From: Pelagicoccus sp. SDUM812005
GTDB taxonomy: Bacteria > Verrucomicrobiota > Verrucomicrobiia > Opitutales > Opitutaceae
DNA: 64,000 nucleotides
Direction of reading: 5' to 3'
Assembly: GCF_031127875.1 (NCBI RefSeq)
Contig: NZ_JARXIA010000004.1
Location: forward strand, 238,857 to 302,856
Made by a program: the position numbers and the translations under genes. Under the pieces are notes generated by a model. The model saw only the letters and a program-made list of their open reading frames with translations, was not told where the DNA came from and did no database searches. Positions 26,353 to 34,308 of the stretch are shown here, in pieces (the stretch's first letter is position 1; each line of letters opens with the position of its first letter).

Positions 26353-27294
26353 ATGAATAAGACTAAGAGAATTTTGATCTGCGCAACGGGACTGACTTTG
26401 GGAGCGATGAGCTCCACCCTGGCTTTCGGGCAAGAGGCCGAAGCTGGAGTCGAAGCTAACGTTGAGGTGCAGGCTCAGGTCGATATCGATTCCTCGCTTC
26501 TCGATTCTTCGCTCAACCTCAGCGCTTCCGAGAAGCTGATCGCTCGGGCATCCGTCAATCGCGATCGCCTCTCCGAGGAGATGCAGGGGCAGCTGACGGC
26601 TCTGGAGGCGGCTCAAGCGGAAATCGTTGCCACCTGGGAAACTGAGTACAAGCCCGCGGTAGACGCGACCTTGGTAGAGATCCAGCAAGCCCGCGCTGAA
26701 TTCGAAGCGGAGATGCGCTCCCAGATCGATGCGGCGCTTGAATTGAGGAAGAGCATCGTGGCCGGGCTGCGCGAAGATCTGCGCGCCCAGCTCGGTTCCC
26801 GCGACTGGAGCGGCGAGGCCCGCGCTAAGTTCGAGGCTTACGGGGAAGTGAAGGCCGAGCTCAATACTTCGTGGCTCGCCGCCAAGGCGGAGCTCGGAGC
26901 CGATGCGACTCGAGCCGAAGTGGCCGCCGCCAAGGAGGCGTTCATGGAAGCCAATGCGGAGTTGATCGCCCAGCAGAAGGCTTTGGCTGCGGAGCTGCGC
27001 GCTCTGGTACGCTCAGAAATGGAATCGAACCGTCCGCAAGTGGACCGCGATGCCTTGCCGGCTGCCATCGCCGAGCTGCGGGCCGATATCCAGCTCGCTC
27101 GCGGCACGGTAGCGGAAAGCAAGGACGAGGTGCGCGAGGAGATGTCGAACCTTTCCGCGGAGGCCCAGGCCGAGTTGAGGCAGGAGATCGCCCTGGAATT
27201 GCAAGCTTCATACGATGAAATCAAGGAAGGCCGCCGTCAGCTCATCGACGATCTGAGAGACGAACAGGATGGCGACCGTCGTCAGGAAGACTAG
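26353..27294 (+). CDS. Secreted all-helical protein under a sigma-54 promoter
   Basis: Unrecognised 313-residue protein. The ATG at 26353 is chosen for its AAGGAG site and because it starts a signal peptide (MNKTKRILICATGLTLGAMS, cleavage near AFG/QE). After a short valine/glutamate-rich segment (VEANVEVQAQVDID) the chain is almost entirely Ala/Glu/Arg/Leu-rich helix with heptad character and very few glycines or prolines; no cysteine remains after the signal. A periplasmic rod or chaperone-like coiled coil is plausible, but no family motif was recognised. An intrinsic terminator follows at 27336-27376. Regulation by the adjacent response regulator is strongly suggested. There is no PEP-CTERM tail, so it is not a typical exosortase substrate. 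Confidence 0.75.
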   Translation: MNKTKRILICATGLTLGAMSSTLAFGQEAEAGVEANVEVQAQVDIDSSLLDSSLNLSASEKLIARASVNRDRLSEEMQGQLTALEAAQAEIVATWETEYKPAVDATLVEIQQARAEFEAEMRSQIDAALELRKSIVAGLREDLRAQLGSRDWSGEARAKFEAYGEVKAELNTSWLAAKAELGADATRAEVAAAKEAFMEANAELIAQQKALAAELRALVRSEMESNRPQVDRDALPAAIAELRADIQLARGTVAESKDEVREEMSNLSAEAQAELRQEIALELQASYDEIKEGRRQLIDDLRDEQDGDRRQED

Positions 27295-27335
27295 TCGAGG
27301 AACACGGTTCCCGAACTGAAAAAATCGTAGGATCT

Positions 27336-27376
27336 GGCGCGGGCGGCGCCGCAAATGGGGTCGCCCGTGCCTTTTT
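27336..27376 (+). terminator. Rho-independent terminator after the helical-protein gene
   Basis: GGCGCGGGCG (27336-27345) pairs with CGCCCGTGCC (27362-27371) with one G-U, followed by TTTTT (27372-27376). It separates the sigma-54-driven gene from the barrel-kinase-propeller operon, so the helical protein can be made in excess or independently. Confidence 0.7.
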
Positions 27377-27414
27377 CCGAAACCCTGAATTTCAAACCGG
27401 AAATGGTTATCTTG

Positions 27415-28677
27415 ATGAAAAATCGAAGAAATATAATTTTGTTGATTGCGGTCGTACTCTCGGCCCTGACCTATGCCTTGGCCTCCGAAACCTTTGGCAG
27501 CGACCAGTCTTGGCTGGGGAGCTTGCTCACGGAGGACGACGAGGATGTGGTAGTGGAGGATTTCTTGCTGGAGGATTCGCTTTGGGCGAACGAGTCGGAG
27601 TCGGGCGAGAGCGCCGCGGCGGATCCCTTGCCCGTGCAGCTGAGCCCTTGGAGCCTGGAGTCGAGCGTGGGAGGCGGTCTCGGCTATCGGGAAAACGTGC
27701 TCTTCGGCACGGAGAGCAAGCAGGTGGACTCCAGCTTCCAGCAAATCGATTTCGACGCCTTCGCCATGCGTTCCTTCGCCGAAGGGCGAGGAGATTTCGC
27801 GACCGTTTTCTTCGGCGAGCTGCGTCGCTACGATTCGGTGCCCGGCTTGTCGTCCGAGCATCTGATGGCGATGAATACGCGGATCGGCATGGAGTTTTTG
27901 AGCGAGTACCGCGGGGTGCTGCAGATCGAGGCCATGCACTCCAAGCAGGCGATCGACGCCTCGGTGGACGATTTCGAAACGGAGGCCTTGGCGGTATCGG
28001 TCTTTCGGCCCGGTGTCGAACTGGCCTTGGAACGCGCCTTCGAGGGGATTGGCCGCTTCACGCTATCCACCGGATATCGAAAATCTCAATACAGCGAAGA
28101 CAGCGAGGACTTTGCGGCTCGCAGCTACGGGCTGGAGTGGGAAAAGCGCCTGAGCGATCGCTCGCGGCTCACCTTGGGTTGGGAGCGCTATGCGGAGGAC
28201 TACGATCGGAAGCGTGCCCGCAGGGTGGGGGAAGCGTGGGAAGACGCGCCGCTGCTGGAGCTGTCCGGAAACCGCTACGAACTCGAGTGGCTCTGGACGA
28301 ACCGGGAAGGTACGCTGCGCCGCTCGCGTTTTACCGCAGACTACGAGAAGGAGCAGGACCGTTTCGGCGATTACTATGCTCGCTCCAAGATGCGGATCCG
28401 CCAAGGTCTCGAATGGCAATTCGGTCGTTGGGAACTGGATACAGGCGTTTCGATGGACCAGCTCGACTACGACAAGCGAGCGACTTCCAGCGATCCTGAA
28501 ACCTTGCGCTCCGACGATTCCTGGCGCTGGGATGTGGAACTCTCCCGGGAGATCGGCGAGGACTGGCAAGCCTTCGTTCGCCACGAGAACTCCTTCAAGG
28601 ATTCCTCGGATGCGATCTACGAGTACGATGCCGCGTCCACCTACATTGGCCTGAACTGGAATTTTCTCAGCAAGTAA
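27415..28677 (+). CDS. Putative outer-membrane beta-barrel protein of the sigma-54 module
   Basis: A 420-residue secreted protein. The ATG at 27415 (MKNRRN, then a hydrophobic signal IILLIAVVLSALTYALA) is preferred over a start at 27355, which would fall inside the preceding terminator. After an acidic linker (EDDEDVVVEDFLLEDS) the chain shows repeated amphipathic strands, many Tyr/Trp/Arg residues and Asp/Ser turns, and ends in YIGLNWNFLSK, typical of a surface barrel such as a 16-18-stranded porin-like or exopolysaccharide-type outer-membrane protein. No characterised family was recognised. It ends 19 bases before the kinase gene and very likely shares its transcript. Confidence 0.72.
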   Translation: MKNRRNIILLIAVVLSALTYALASETFGSDQSWLGSLLTEDDEDVVVEDFLLEDSLWANESESGESAAADPLPVQLSPWSLESSVGGGLGYRENVLFGTESKQVDSSFQQIDFDAFAMRSFAEGRGDFATVFFGELRRYDSVPGLSSEHLMAMNTRIGMEFLSEYRGVLQIEAMHSKQAIDASVDDFETEALAVSVFRPGVELALERAFEGIGRFTLSTGYRKSQYSEDSEDFAARSYGLEWEKRLSDRSRLTLGWERYAEDYDRKRARRVGEAWEDAPLLELSGNRYELEWLWTNREGTLRRSRFTADYEKEQDRFGDYYARSKMRIRQGLEWQFGRWELDTGVSMDQLDYDKRATSSDPETLRSDDSWRWDVELSREIGEDWQAFVRHENSFKDSSDAIYEYDAASTYIGLNWNFLSK

Positions 28678-28696
28678 GGCGATCGTTCGGTAGCGT

Positions 28697-30115
28697 ATGC
28701 TTACTCCATCCAAGAACTTGAAACTGAAGCGGGGCCGCATCGTGGCCTCGCTGCTCGGAGGCTTTTCGCTGGTGACGATGCTCTGCGTTTTCGTGGGGAT
28801 CGTCATCTGGGTCTCGCTGACTTTGAGGGACGATATCCGCAAGCAGCTGACCTCGCGCGACGAGTCGGTGCTGGGGATGCTCTTGTCGCACCAGGTCAAG
28901 CAGACGGAGGTGGACGTGCTCTTGTTCTCTTTCGAGGTTTTGCCCTTGGATGACTTGTGGCCATCGGTGCTGGAGGTCGCTGCGGTAGATCGCGTGTTCG
29001 CCGCCCAGCTTTACGATCCGCAAGGCAAGCTGGTGCGCTCGACTTCGGACGCCTTGAGGGAGGTGGTCGTCGAACCGGAGGTTTTGGAGAGCGCGAAGCT
29101 GGGAGAAGGTTGGACCGAGTTCAGCGATGCGATGCCTCTATCCGATATCATGGATCTCGGCTACCGCCAGGATCAGCTGATCCCCGTGCAGACGGTTTAC
29201 TTGCCCCTCCATTCTTCGCAGGGGGATTTCCTGGGGATAGGTCGCTTCCTGATCGAAGGCAGCGCCTTGAAGCGCTCGTTCGAGTTGCTTAACCAGCGTA
29301 TCGTAAGCCAGGCGGTGGTAGCGGGCGGCGTGGGCAGCCTGTTGCTGGTGCTCCTGTTCTCCGTAGCCTGGGCGAGCTTGAATCGAGCGAAGCAGGCGGT
29401 CGGCCGCCAGGCCCGACGCTTGCGCAAGGCGAATACGGAGTTGGCGATGCTGGCTCGGACCTCCGCTCTCGGATCTGTAACCGCTCACTTGATACACGGA
29501 CTCCGCAATCCGCTGGCTGGGGTTCAGCAAGCGGTCAGAGGCGAGGAGTTGAAGGCGGGCGATGCGGAAGAAAACGAGGAGCTTCGGGAAATTCGCGAAG
29601 CCTCGAGCCGCATGCAGCGCATGGTCGACGAAGTAGTGTCGCTCCTGCAAGGCGGGGAAGAAGGAGGCGGCGATTTCGATCTAAGCGTTTCGGAAATCGC
29701 GGACGACTTGAAGGGAAAGTTCTCCGAGGTTTCGGCGAAGGGCAAGGTATGTTTCGAATGGAATGCCGTGGGCGAGGGGGAACTGGACTCCTATCGAGCT
29801 CGGGTGGTAATGCTTGTCGTTACAAACCTGATACAAAACGCGATCGACGCATCGCCGGAGAACGGCCTCTTGCAAGTGACTTTGGTCGGGCATGAGAAGG
29901 GACTGGAAGTTACGGTGAGCGACGAAGGGGAAGGAATCCCCGAAAGCGAATTGGATAAGATCTTTATGCCGAAGGTCAGCGCCAAGGAAGGCGGAGCGGG
30001 AATCGGTTTGCCGATCAGCTCGCAAATGGCCCGGTACTTGAAGGGACGTTTGACGTGTCGAAACCGAGAGGCGGGAGGAGCTTTGTTCGAACTCTTCGTG
30101 CCTTGGGAAGCTTAG
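28697..30115 (+). CDS. Membrane-bound sensor histidine kinase
   Basis: A 472-residue kinase, probably partner of the sigma-54 regulator 2.5 kb upstream. A first membrane helix (about 16-42) and a second (about 205-226) enclose a ~160-residue periplasmic sensor region with PAS/Cache-like features (FAAQLYDPQGKLVRST). The dimerisation helix holds the H-box HLIHGLRNPLAG with H267 as phospho-acceptor. The ATPase domain has the N box VTNLIQNAIDASP, G1 VSDEGEGIP, the F box IFMPKVS and G2 GGAGIGLPIS. No HAMP signature was clear between 227 and 250. It lies between barrel and propeller genes with gaps of 19 and 17 bases, suggesting that it senses an envelope state. Confidence 0.9.
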   Translation: MLTPSKNLKLKRGRIVASLLGGFSLVTMLCVFVGIVIWVSLTLRDDIRKQLTSRDESVLGMLLSHQVKQTEVDVLLFSFEVLPLDDLWPSVLEVAAVDRVFAAQLYDPQGKLVRSTSDALREVVVEPEVLESAKLGEGWTEFSDAMPLSDIMDLGYRQDQLIPVQTVYLPLHSSQGDFLGIGRFLIEGSALKRSFELLNQRIVSQAVVAGGVGSLLLVLLFSVAWASLNRAKQAVGRQARRLRKANTELAMLARTSALGSVTAHLIHGLRNPLAGVQQAVRGEELKAGDAEENEELREIREASSRMQRMVDEVVSLLQGGEEGGGDFDLSVSEIADDLKGKFSEVSAKGKVCFEWNAVGEGELDSYRARVVMLVVTNLIQNAIDASPENGLLQVTLVGHEKGLEVTVSDEGEGIPESELDKIFMPKVSAKEGGAGIGLPISSQMARYLKGRLTCRNREAGGALFELFVPWEA

Positions 30116-30132
30116 AAAAAAGAACGCTTGTT

Positions 30133-31668
30133 ATGAATGCTATCAGGAAACTGGGACTTTTTGCAGCAGCCGGCGCGGGCTTAGCCCTTTCGCTAAGCGC
30201 GGCGCCGGGCGACGAACAATGGCGCTTCGAGACGGGTGACCAGATCTTTGGTTCGCCTGCGGCCGATCGCGAGGGGAACCTCTACTTTGGCAGTCGTGAC
30301 AAGTTCGTATACGCCCTCTCTCCCAGCGGCAGCTTGCTCTGGAGCTTCGAAACTGGGGACTGGGTGGATTCGACGCCGACCATGAGCTTCGACGAGGAAA
30401 CCCTGTATTTCGGTTCCTGGGACAATCGTATGTATGCGGTCTCGACGGCTTCCGGAGCGCTCGAATGGTCCTTCGAGGCGAAGAACTTGATCGTGGCCTC
30501 GCCGTCCTTGGATGCCAAAGGAAACCTGTTTTTCGGAGCGTCGGACGGATTCTTCTATTCGCTGACTCCGGCCGGCAAACTCCGCTGGCTCTACTTTGTT
30601 GGGGAGGAGATGGATTCCTCGCCCGCGATCGACGAGGAGGGAAACGTTTACGTGGGCGCCTTTGATGGCATTTTGTATTCGTTTACGAATACAGGGGAGC
30701 TGCGTTGGACCTATGCGACGGGATTGGATATCGAGGAAGGGGATCGTCGTATCAAGTCCCCCCCTACGATTGGAACGGAGGGCGCTGTTTACGTGGGCGG
30801 CGGCGACGGGAAGGTGCATGCCTTGACCTTGGAGGGTGAATTTCTTTGGGAGTTCGCGGTTCCTGAGAAGATCGATACGGGAGTCGCTATTCGGGAGGAT
30901 GGAAGCCTGGTGGTGGCGAGCCGAGATGGCTTTGTCTACGCGCTCGACGAGAACGGCGTATACCTTTGGGAGAGTTACGTGGGGGATGTATTCTATTCCA
31001 CGCCAGCGGTGGATTCCGAGGGCCGAGTTTACGTGGGCTCCTACTTGGGAAATGGAGTGAGCGGCATTAGCGCCCTGTCGGAGACGGGAGAGATCCTGTG
31101 GGAGTCATTGTCGCTTGGATACATCGATTCATCGCCGCTTTTGAGCGGAAGCGGGCAGTTGTACTTCGGTTCCTACGACGGGGCGTTCAGTGCGGTGGAG
31201 GCCAGTGGGCAGCCGGCGGCAACGGCTTGGAATCGCTTCGGCGCAGGGCGGGCCAACCAGTCCCTGTACTTGAGCCTGGTGCTGGGCGCGGACTTCGAGG
31301 CCTGGCTCTCGGAAAGCGGACTGGAGAGCTTCAAGGCCAGCCCGCATGCGGATTTGGATGGCGATGGTTACAGCTTGTTCGCTGAGTATTGTCTCGGAGG
31401 TCACCCGACGGTGGGAGACGGTGCCCTGCTGGAGTTCGGGGAGGGCGCGGCTCCGGGTAGCATTCGTTACGTTCGGCTCGACGAAGCGGTGAGCACGTTT
31501 GATTTCGTTCTCGAGGTCTCGACCGATTTGAAGGTTTGGACTGCGGTTTCGCAACCAGCGGTGGTGGTTGAGGACGGCGTGGCTGGGAAGTCGCGCTACG
31601 ACCGAGTCCAGCTTGCGACCGAGTCGCCCGTGCAGGATCGTGTCTTCTATCGACTGCGCGTGTATTGA
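30133..31668 (+). CDS. Secreted PQQ-type beta-propeller protein
   Basis: A 511-residue exported protein. ATG 30133 begins a signal peptide (IRKLGLFAAAGAGLALSLSA, cleavage before APGDE). Residues ~22-370 contain about eight repeats of the PQQ/outer-membrane-propeller type, each with a core such as GNLYFGSRDKFVYAL followed by G-x-L-x-W. No calcium/PQQ-binding dehydrogenase residues were identified, so a scaffold like BamB is as likely as an enzyme. The C-terminal ~140 residues include an EF-hand-like DLDGDGYSLFAEY segment and the verrucomicrobial EVSTDLKVWTAV module. It begins 17 bases after the kinase stop, in the same apparent operon. Confidence 0.82.
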   Translation: MNAIRKLGLFAAAGAGLALSLSAAPGDEQWRFETGDQIFGSPAADREGNLYFGSRDKFVYALSPSGSLLWSFETGDWVDSTPTMSFDEETLYFGSWDNRMYAVSTASGALEWSFEAKNLIVASPSLDAKGNLFFGASDGFFYSLTPAGKLRWLYFVGEEMDSSPAIDEEGNVYVGAFDGILYSFTNTGELRWTYATGLDIEEGDRRIKSPPTIGTEGAVYVGGGDGKVHALTLEGEFLWEFAVPEKIDTGVAIREDGSLVVASRDGFVYALDENGVYLWESYVGDVFYSTPAVDSEGRVYVGSYLGNGVSGISALSETGEILWESLSLGYIDSSPLLSGSGQLYFGSYDGAFSAVEASGQPAATAWNRFGAGRANQSLYLSLVLGADFEAWLSESGLESFKASPHADLDGDGYSLFAEYCLGGHPTVGDGALLEFGEGAAPGSIRYVRLDEAVSTFDFVLEVSTDLKVWTAVSQPAVVVEDGVAGKSRYDRVQLATESPVQDRVFYRLRVY

Positions 31669-31744
31669 GCAGGGAGCTTTTGTCGAGCGGTGCGCTCGAG
31701 GATTTTCGGTTGCGAAGACCTTGATTTCGTACGAGGGGTAGTGG

Positions 31745-33841
31745 GTGGACTGTTACCCCATTTCCCTTAGGCGGCTCCGTGGAGTTGCAGCTAGCCTGTT
31801 CGTTGTATCCATAATTCTGTGTTGCGCTCAGGCGCAACCGGACCAGCCATCGGTTTCCGAGCCTGTTCAGGACCTAAGCGAATCGCGTTGGCGGGAGCTG
31901 AAGGAAGCGATAGCCTACCATGATGAGCTGTATTATCGGCGGGCGGCTCCGGAAATCAGCGACGCGGAGTACGACGCGCTGAAGCGTGAGTTTCTGCAGT
32001 TGGAAGCGATTTTCGGTGGAAAGGAGGAGGCGAGCGTCGGTGACGACCGAGGGGAGGGCTTTGCCAAGGCGAGGCACTTGGCTCCGATGTTGAGTTTGGA
32101 GAAGGCCTATTCGGAATCTGAACTGAGACGGTTTTACGATCGCGTGCTGGAAGTTTCTGGAGCGGACGCCCTTCGCTTTTCGGTCGAGCCTAAGGTCGAT
32201 GGCATGGCGGTGAGCGTGACTTACGAAAACGGCCAATTCGTACGAGCGGTTACTCGTGGAGATGGATGGGAGGGGGACGATATCAGCGAAAACGTTTTAG
32301 GCATTGTGGGCTTCCCTCGGACCTTGGCGGGCGGAGCGGAACCGCGCCGCATTGAACTGCGTGGAGAAATCTTCGTGAGCTTCGAGGATTTTAGGAAGGT
32401 GAACCAAGATCGCTTGGCGGCGAATGAAGCGGCATTATCGCATCCCCGATCCTTGGCGGCGGGGTCAGCTAAATTGAACGACTCTGAGGAGGTAAAAGGG
32501 CGGCGTCTTTCGATCGTTTTTTTCGGAGTGGGCGGCGTGGAGCCGGCGAATTTGGGTCCTGCATCGCAAGCGGAGTTCTACGAATTCGCGGACCGTTGGG
32601 GATTGCCGGTTTTGCCAGAACGCCGGGAAGCGTTTGCTTGGAAGGGCCTGTTGACTGCAGTGGAGGCGATGCAGCGGGAGCGCTTTTCGTATCCGTATCC
32701 AACGGATGGAACCGTGGTGAAGCTTGACTCCTTCGCTCTGCAAGCTCGCTTGGGTGAAAGTCGCGAGGCTCCGCACTGGGCGCTGGCTTACAAGTCCTCT
32801 GGGCAGTTGGCGGAGACGCGTTTGCTGGCCGTGAATTATCAAGTGGGGCGGACTGGAGTGCTCACTCCAGTGGCGGAGTTGGAAGCGGTGACGGTTTCAG
32901 GCAGTCGCATTGCTCGTGCGAGCCTGCATAATTTCCAGGAGGTCGAGCGCTTGGACCTCCGCATTGGCGACAGCGTCTTTGTCGAGAAGGCGGGCGAGAT
33001 CATTCCGCAGGTGGTGGCTGTGAATTTCGCCAAGCGCGACCCCGCCAGTTCGCCGCTAGCTCCACCGGTTCGTTGTCCGTCGTGCGGAGGCGTTTTGAGC
33101 CAGGCGGACGGGGGCGCTAAGATCTATTGCGCGGCTAGCGGTTGTCCGGAGCGCTTGAAGCGGCGCTTGGAGCATTACGTTTCCCGGGAGGCTTTGGATT
33201 TCGAGGGGTGGGGCGCTGCGACGATCGGAGCGTTGGTAGACGCGGGAAGGGTGAAGCGGATCGGCGACCTGTACCGGGTGGATCGCGAGCAGCTGGAGGA
33301 AATGGCCCATGTCGCTTCTGCGACGGCCGAGCGTCTGCTGGAGTCGCGAGAGGCCAGCCGCGGCCGGGACATGTGGCGTGTCATTTACGGGCTGGGAATA
33401 CCAGGAGTGGGGGAGGTAAGGGCTAGGCGAATTGCGGAGGTCCTCGGGAGTCTGGAAGATCTAGGTCGTCCGGAGTCTCTGGGGCTCGGGCCGGTAGAAA
33501 GAACCGCCTTGCTGGGGTATCTCGAACAGGAATCGAATCGACGCGAATGGGAGGATTTGCTTTCCTTGGATGTGTGTATCCAAAGAGGGGGTACGATTGA
33601 GGTGGCGAAGGTGGCTTTGTTTGGGAAGGTATTCGTCTTCACGGGGAAACTCGATTCCCTGACTCGTGCCGAGGCAAGCGAACGAGTTGTGAAGGCCGGG
33701 GGCGAGGTACGCCAAACCGTGAGCGGCAAGTGCGATTATCTGGTCGTGGGAAGCTCTCCGGGGCGAAAGTTGCAAGAAGCGAGTCGCCTCGGTGTTGCCA
33801 TAATTGATGAAGTGGAATTTCTCGGTTTGTTTGAGCCCTAG
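31745..33841 (+). CDS. NAD-dependent DNA ligase with a predicted signal peptide
   Basis: A 698-residue LigA-type ligase sealing nicks using NAD+. Domains: Ia (about 45-125, YHDELYY and ISDAEYDALK), the adenylation domain with nucleophile K150 in EPKVDGMAVSV, the OB fold, a four-cysteine zinc finger (CPSCGG, then YCAASGCPERLK, about 443-475), helix-hairpin-helix (GLGIPGVGEVRARRIAE) and a C-terminal BRCT (FVFTGKLDSLTRAEA). The oddity is residues 8-30: an Arg-rich start then VAASLFVVSIILCCAQA, a convincing Sec signal. A stop codon lies six bases before the GTG start, and no ATG/GTG/TTG start was found between the hydrophobic stretch and domain Ia. A replicative ligA may exist elsewhere. E. coli LigB also has a signal-like start but lacks the zinc finger and BRCT. 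Confidence 0.85.
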   Translation: MDCYPISLRRLRGVAASLFVVSIILCCAQAQPDQPSVSEPVQDLSESRWRELKEAIAYHDELYYRRAAPEISDAEYDALKREFLQLEAIFGGKEEASVGDDRGEGFAKARHLAPMLSLEKAYSESELRRFYDRVLEVSGADALRFSVEPKVDGMAVSVTYENGQFVRAVTRGDGWEGDDISENVLGIVGFPRTLAGGAEPRRIELRGEIFVSFEDFRKVNQDRLAANEAALSHPRSLAAGSAKLNDSEEVKGRRLSIVFFGVGGVEPANLGPASQAEFYEFADRWGLPVLPERREAFAWKGLLTAVEAMQRERFSYPYPTDGTVVKLDSFALQARLGESREAPHWALAYKSSGQLAETRLLAVNYQVGRTGVLTPVAELEAVTVSGSRIARASLHNFQEVERLDLRIGDSVFVEKAGEIIPQVVAVNFAKRDPASSPLAPPVRCPSCGGVLSQADGGAKIYCAASGCPERLKRRLEHYVSREALDFEGWGAATIGALVDAGRVKRIGDLYRVDREQLEEMAHVASATAERLLESREASRGRDMWRVIYGLGIPGVGEVRARRIAEVLGSLEDLGRPESLGLGPVERTALLGYLEQESNRREWEDLLSLDVCIQRGGTIEVAKVALFGKVFVFTGKLDSLTRAEASERVVKAGGEVRQTVSGKCDYLVVGSSPGRKLQEASRLGVAIIDEVEFLGLFEP

Positions 33842-34308
33842 GCGGCAAGGCAGAGCTTTTATTGTCGGATCGGCTGATCCTGGTTCGTGGATCTTTTTAT
33901 ATAATCTAATGCTTTAAATTAGTTTTTAGAAGGTTGCTGAATATCAATTGCTTGCTCTGCTTGTCTCGCGATATTTTAGGGGACCGTCGGCTTTGAAGCG
34001 GACCTTTGGGTTTTCGATCTAGGATCTTCCCTTGCGTGTTCGGGGCGCTTTCTTAGACCGAATTTTTGACGCGTGCACCTCTTGTTTGGGACGCCGGTTC
34101 TGGTAGGAGATATGCGTATTTCTATTTTTGTATCCGTTGATGTAATACGGAAGGGGTAATGCTGTTTGCGGTTTCTGGAAAGTCGCTACGCAGCTTCGCT
34201 CTCCTTGTTGCATTTCAGTTTTTAACCCACACCCATTTCAATCCTCTTTGTAGGTTCAGGCTTGGGCTACGCGTAGGCCTGTGTCGTGAACTCATTTTTT
34301 TGACTCTT
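33842..34308 (+). other. Long AT-richer gap and leader before nrdJ
   Basis: No gene is recognised in these 467 bases. A weak CTAAT/ATTAG stem followed by TTTTT (33906-33927) may end the ligase transcript. CTACGCGTAG (34267-34276), a perfect palindrome within a CAGGC/GCCTG stem (34257-34281), lies 33 bases before the nrdJ ATG and could be an operator or leader hairpin. An open frame runs from 34159 into nrdJ, but its residues look non-coding. I saw neither the conserved B12-box of cobalamin riboswitches nor an NrdR box. Confidence 0.4.

Noticed and set aside
27355..27414. Upstream start for the barrel gene of the sigma-54 module
   Set aside because: The extra residues would be translated from the terminator stem and would bury the signal peptide.
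33842..34308. Cobalamin riboswitch before the B12-dependent reductase
   Set aside because: No B12-box or paired arms of the conserved core could be found by eye; a covariance search could still overturn this.
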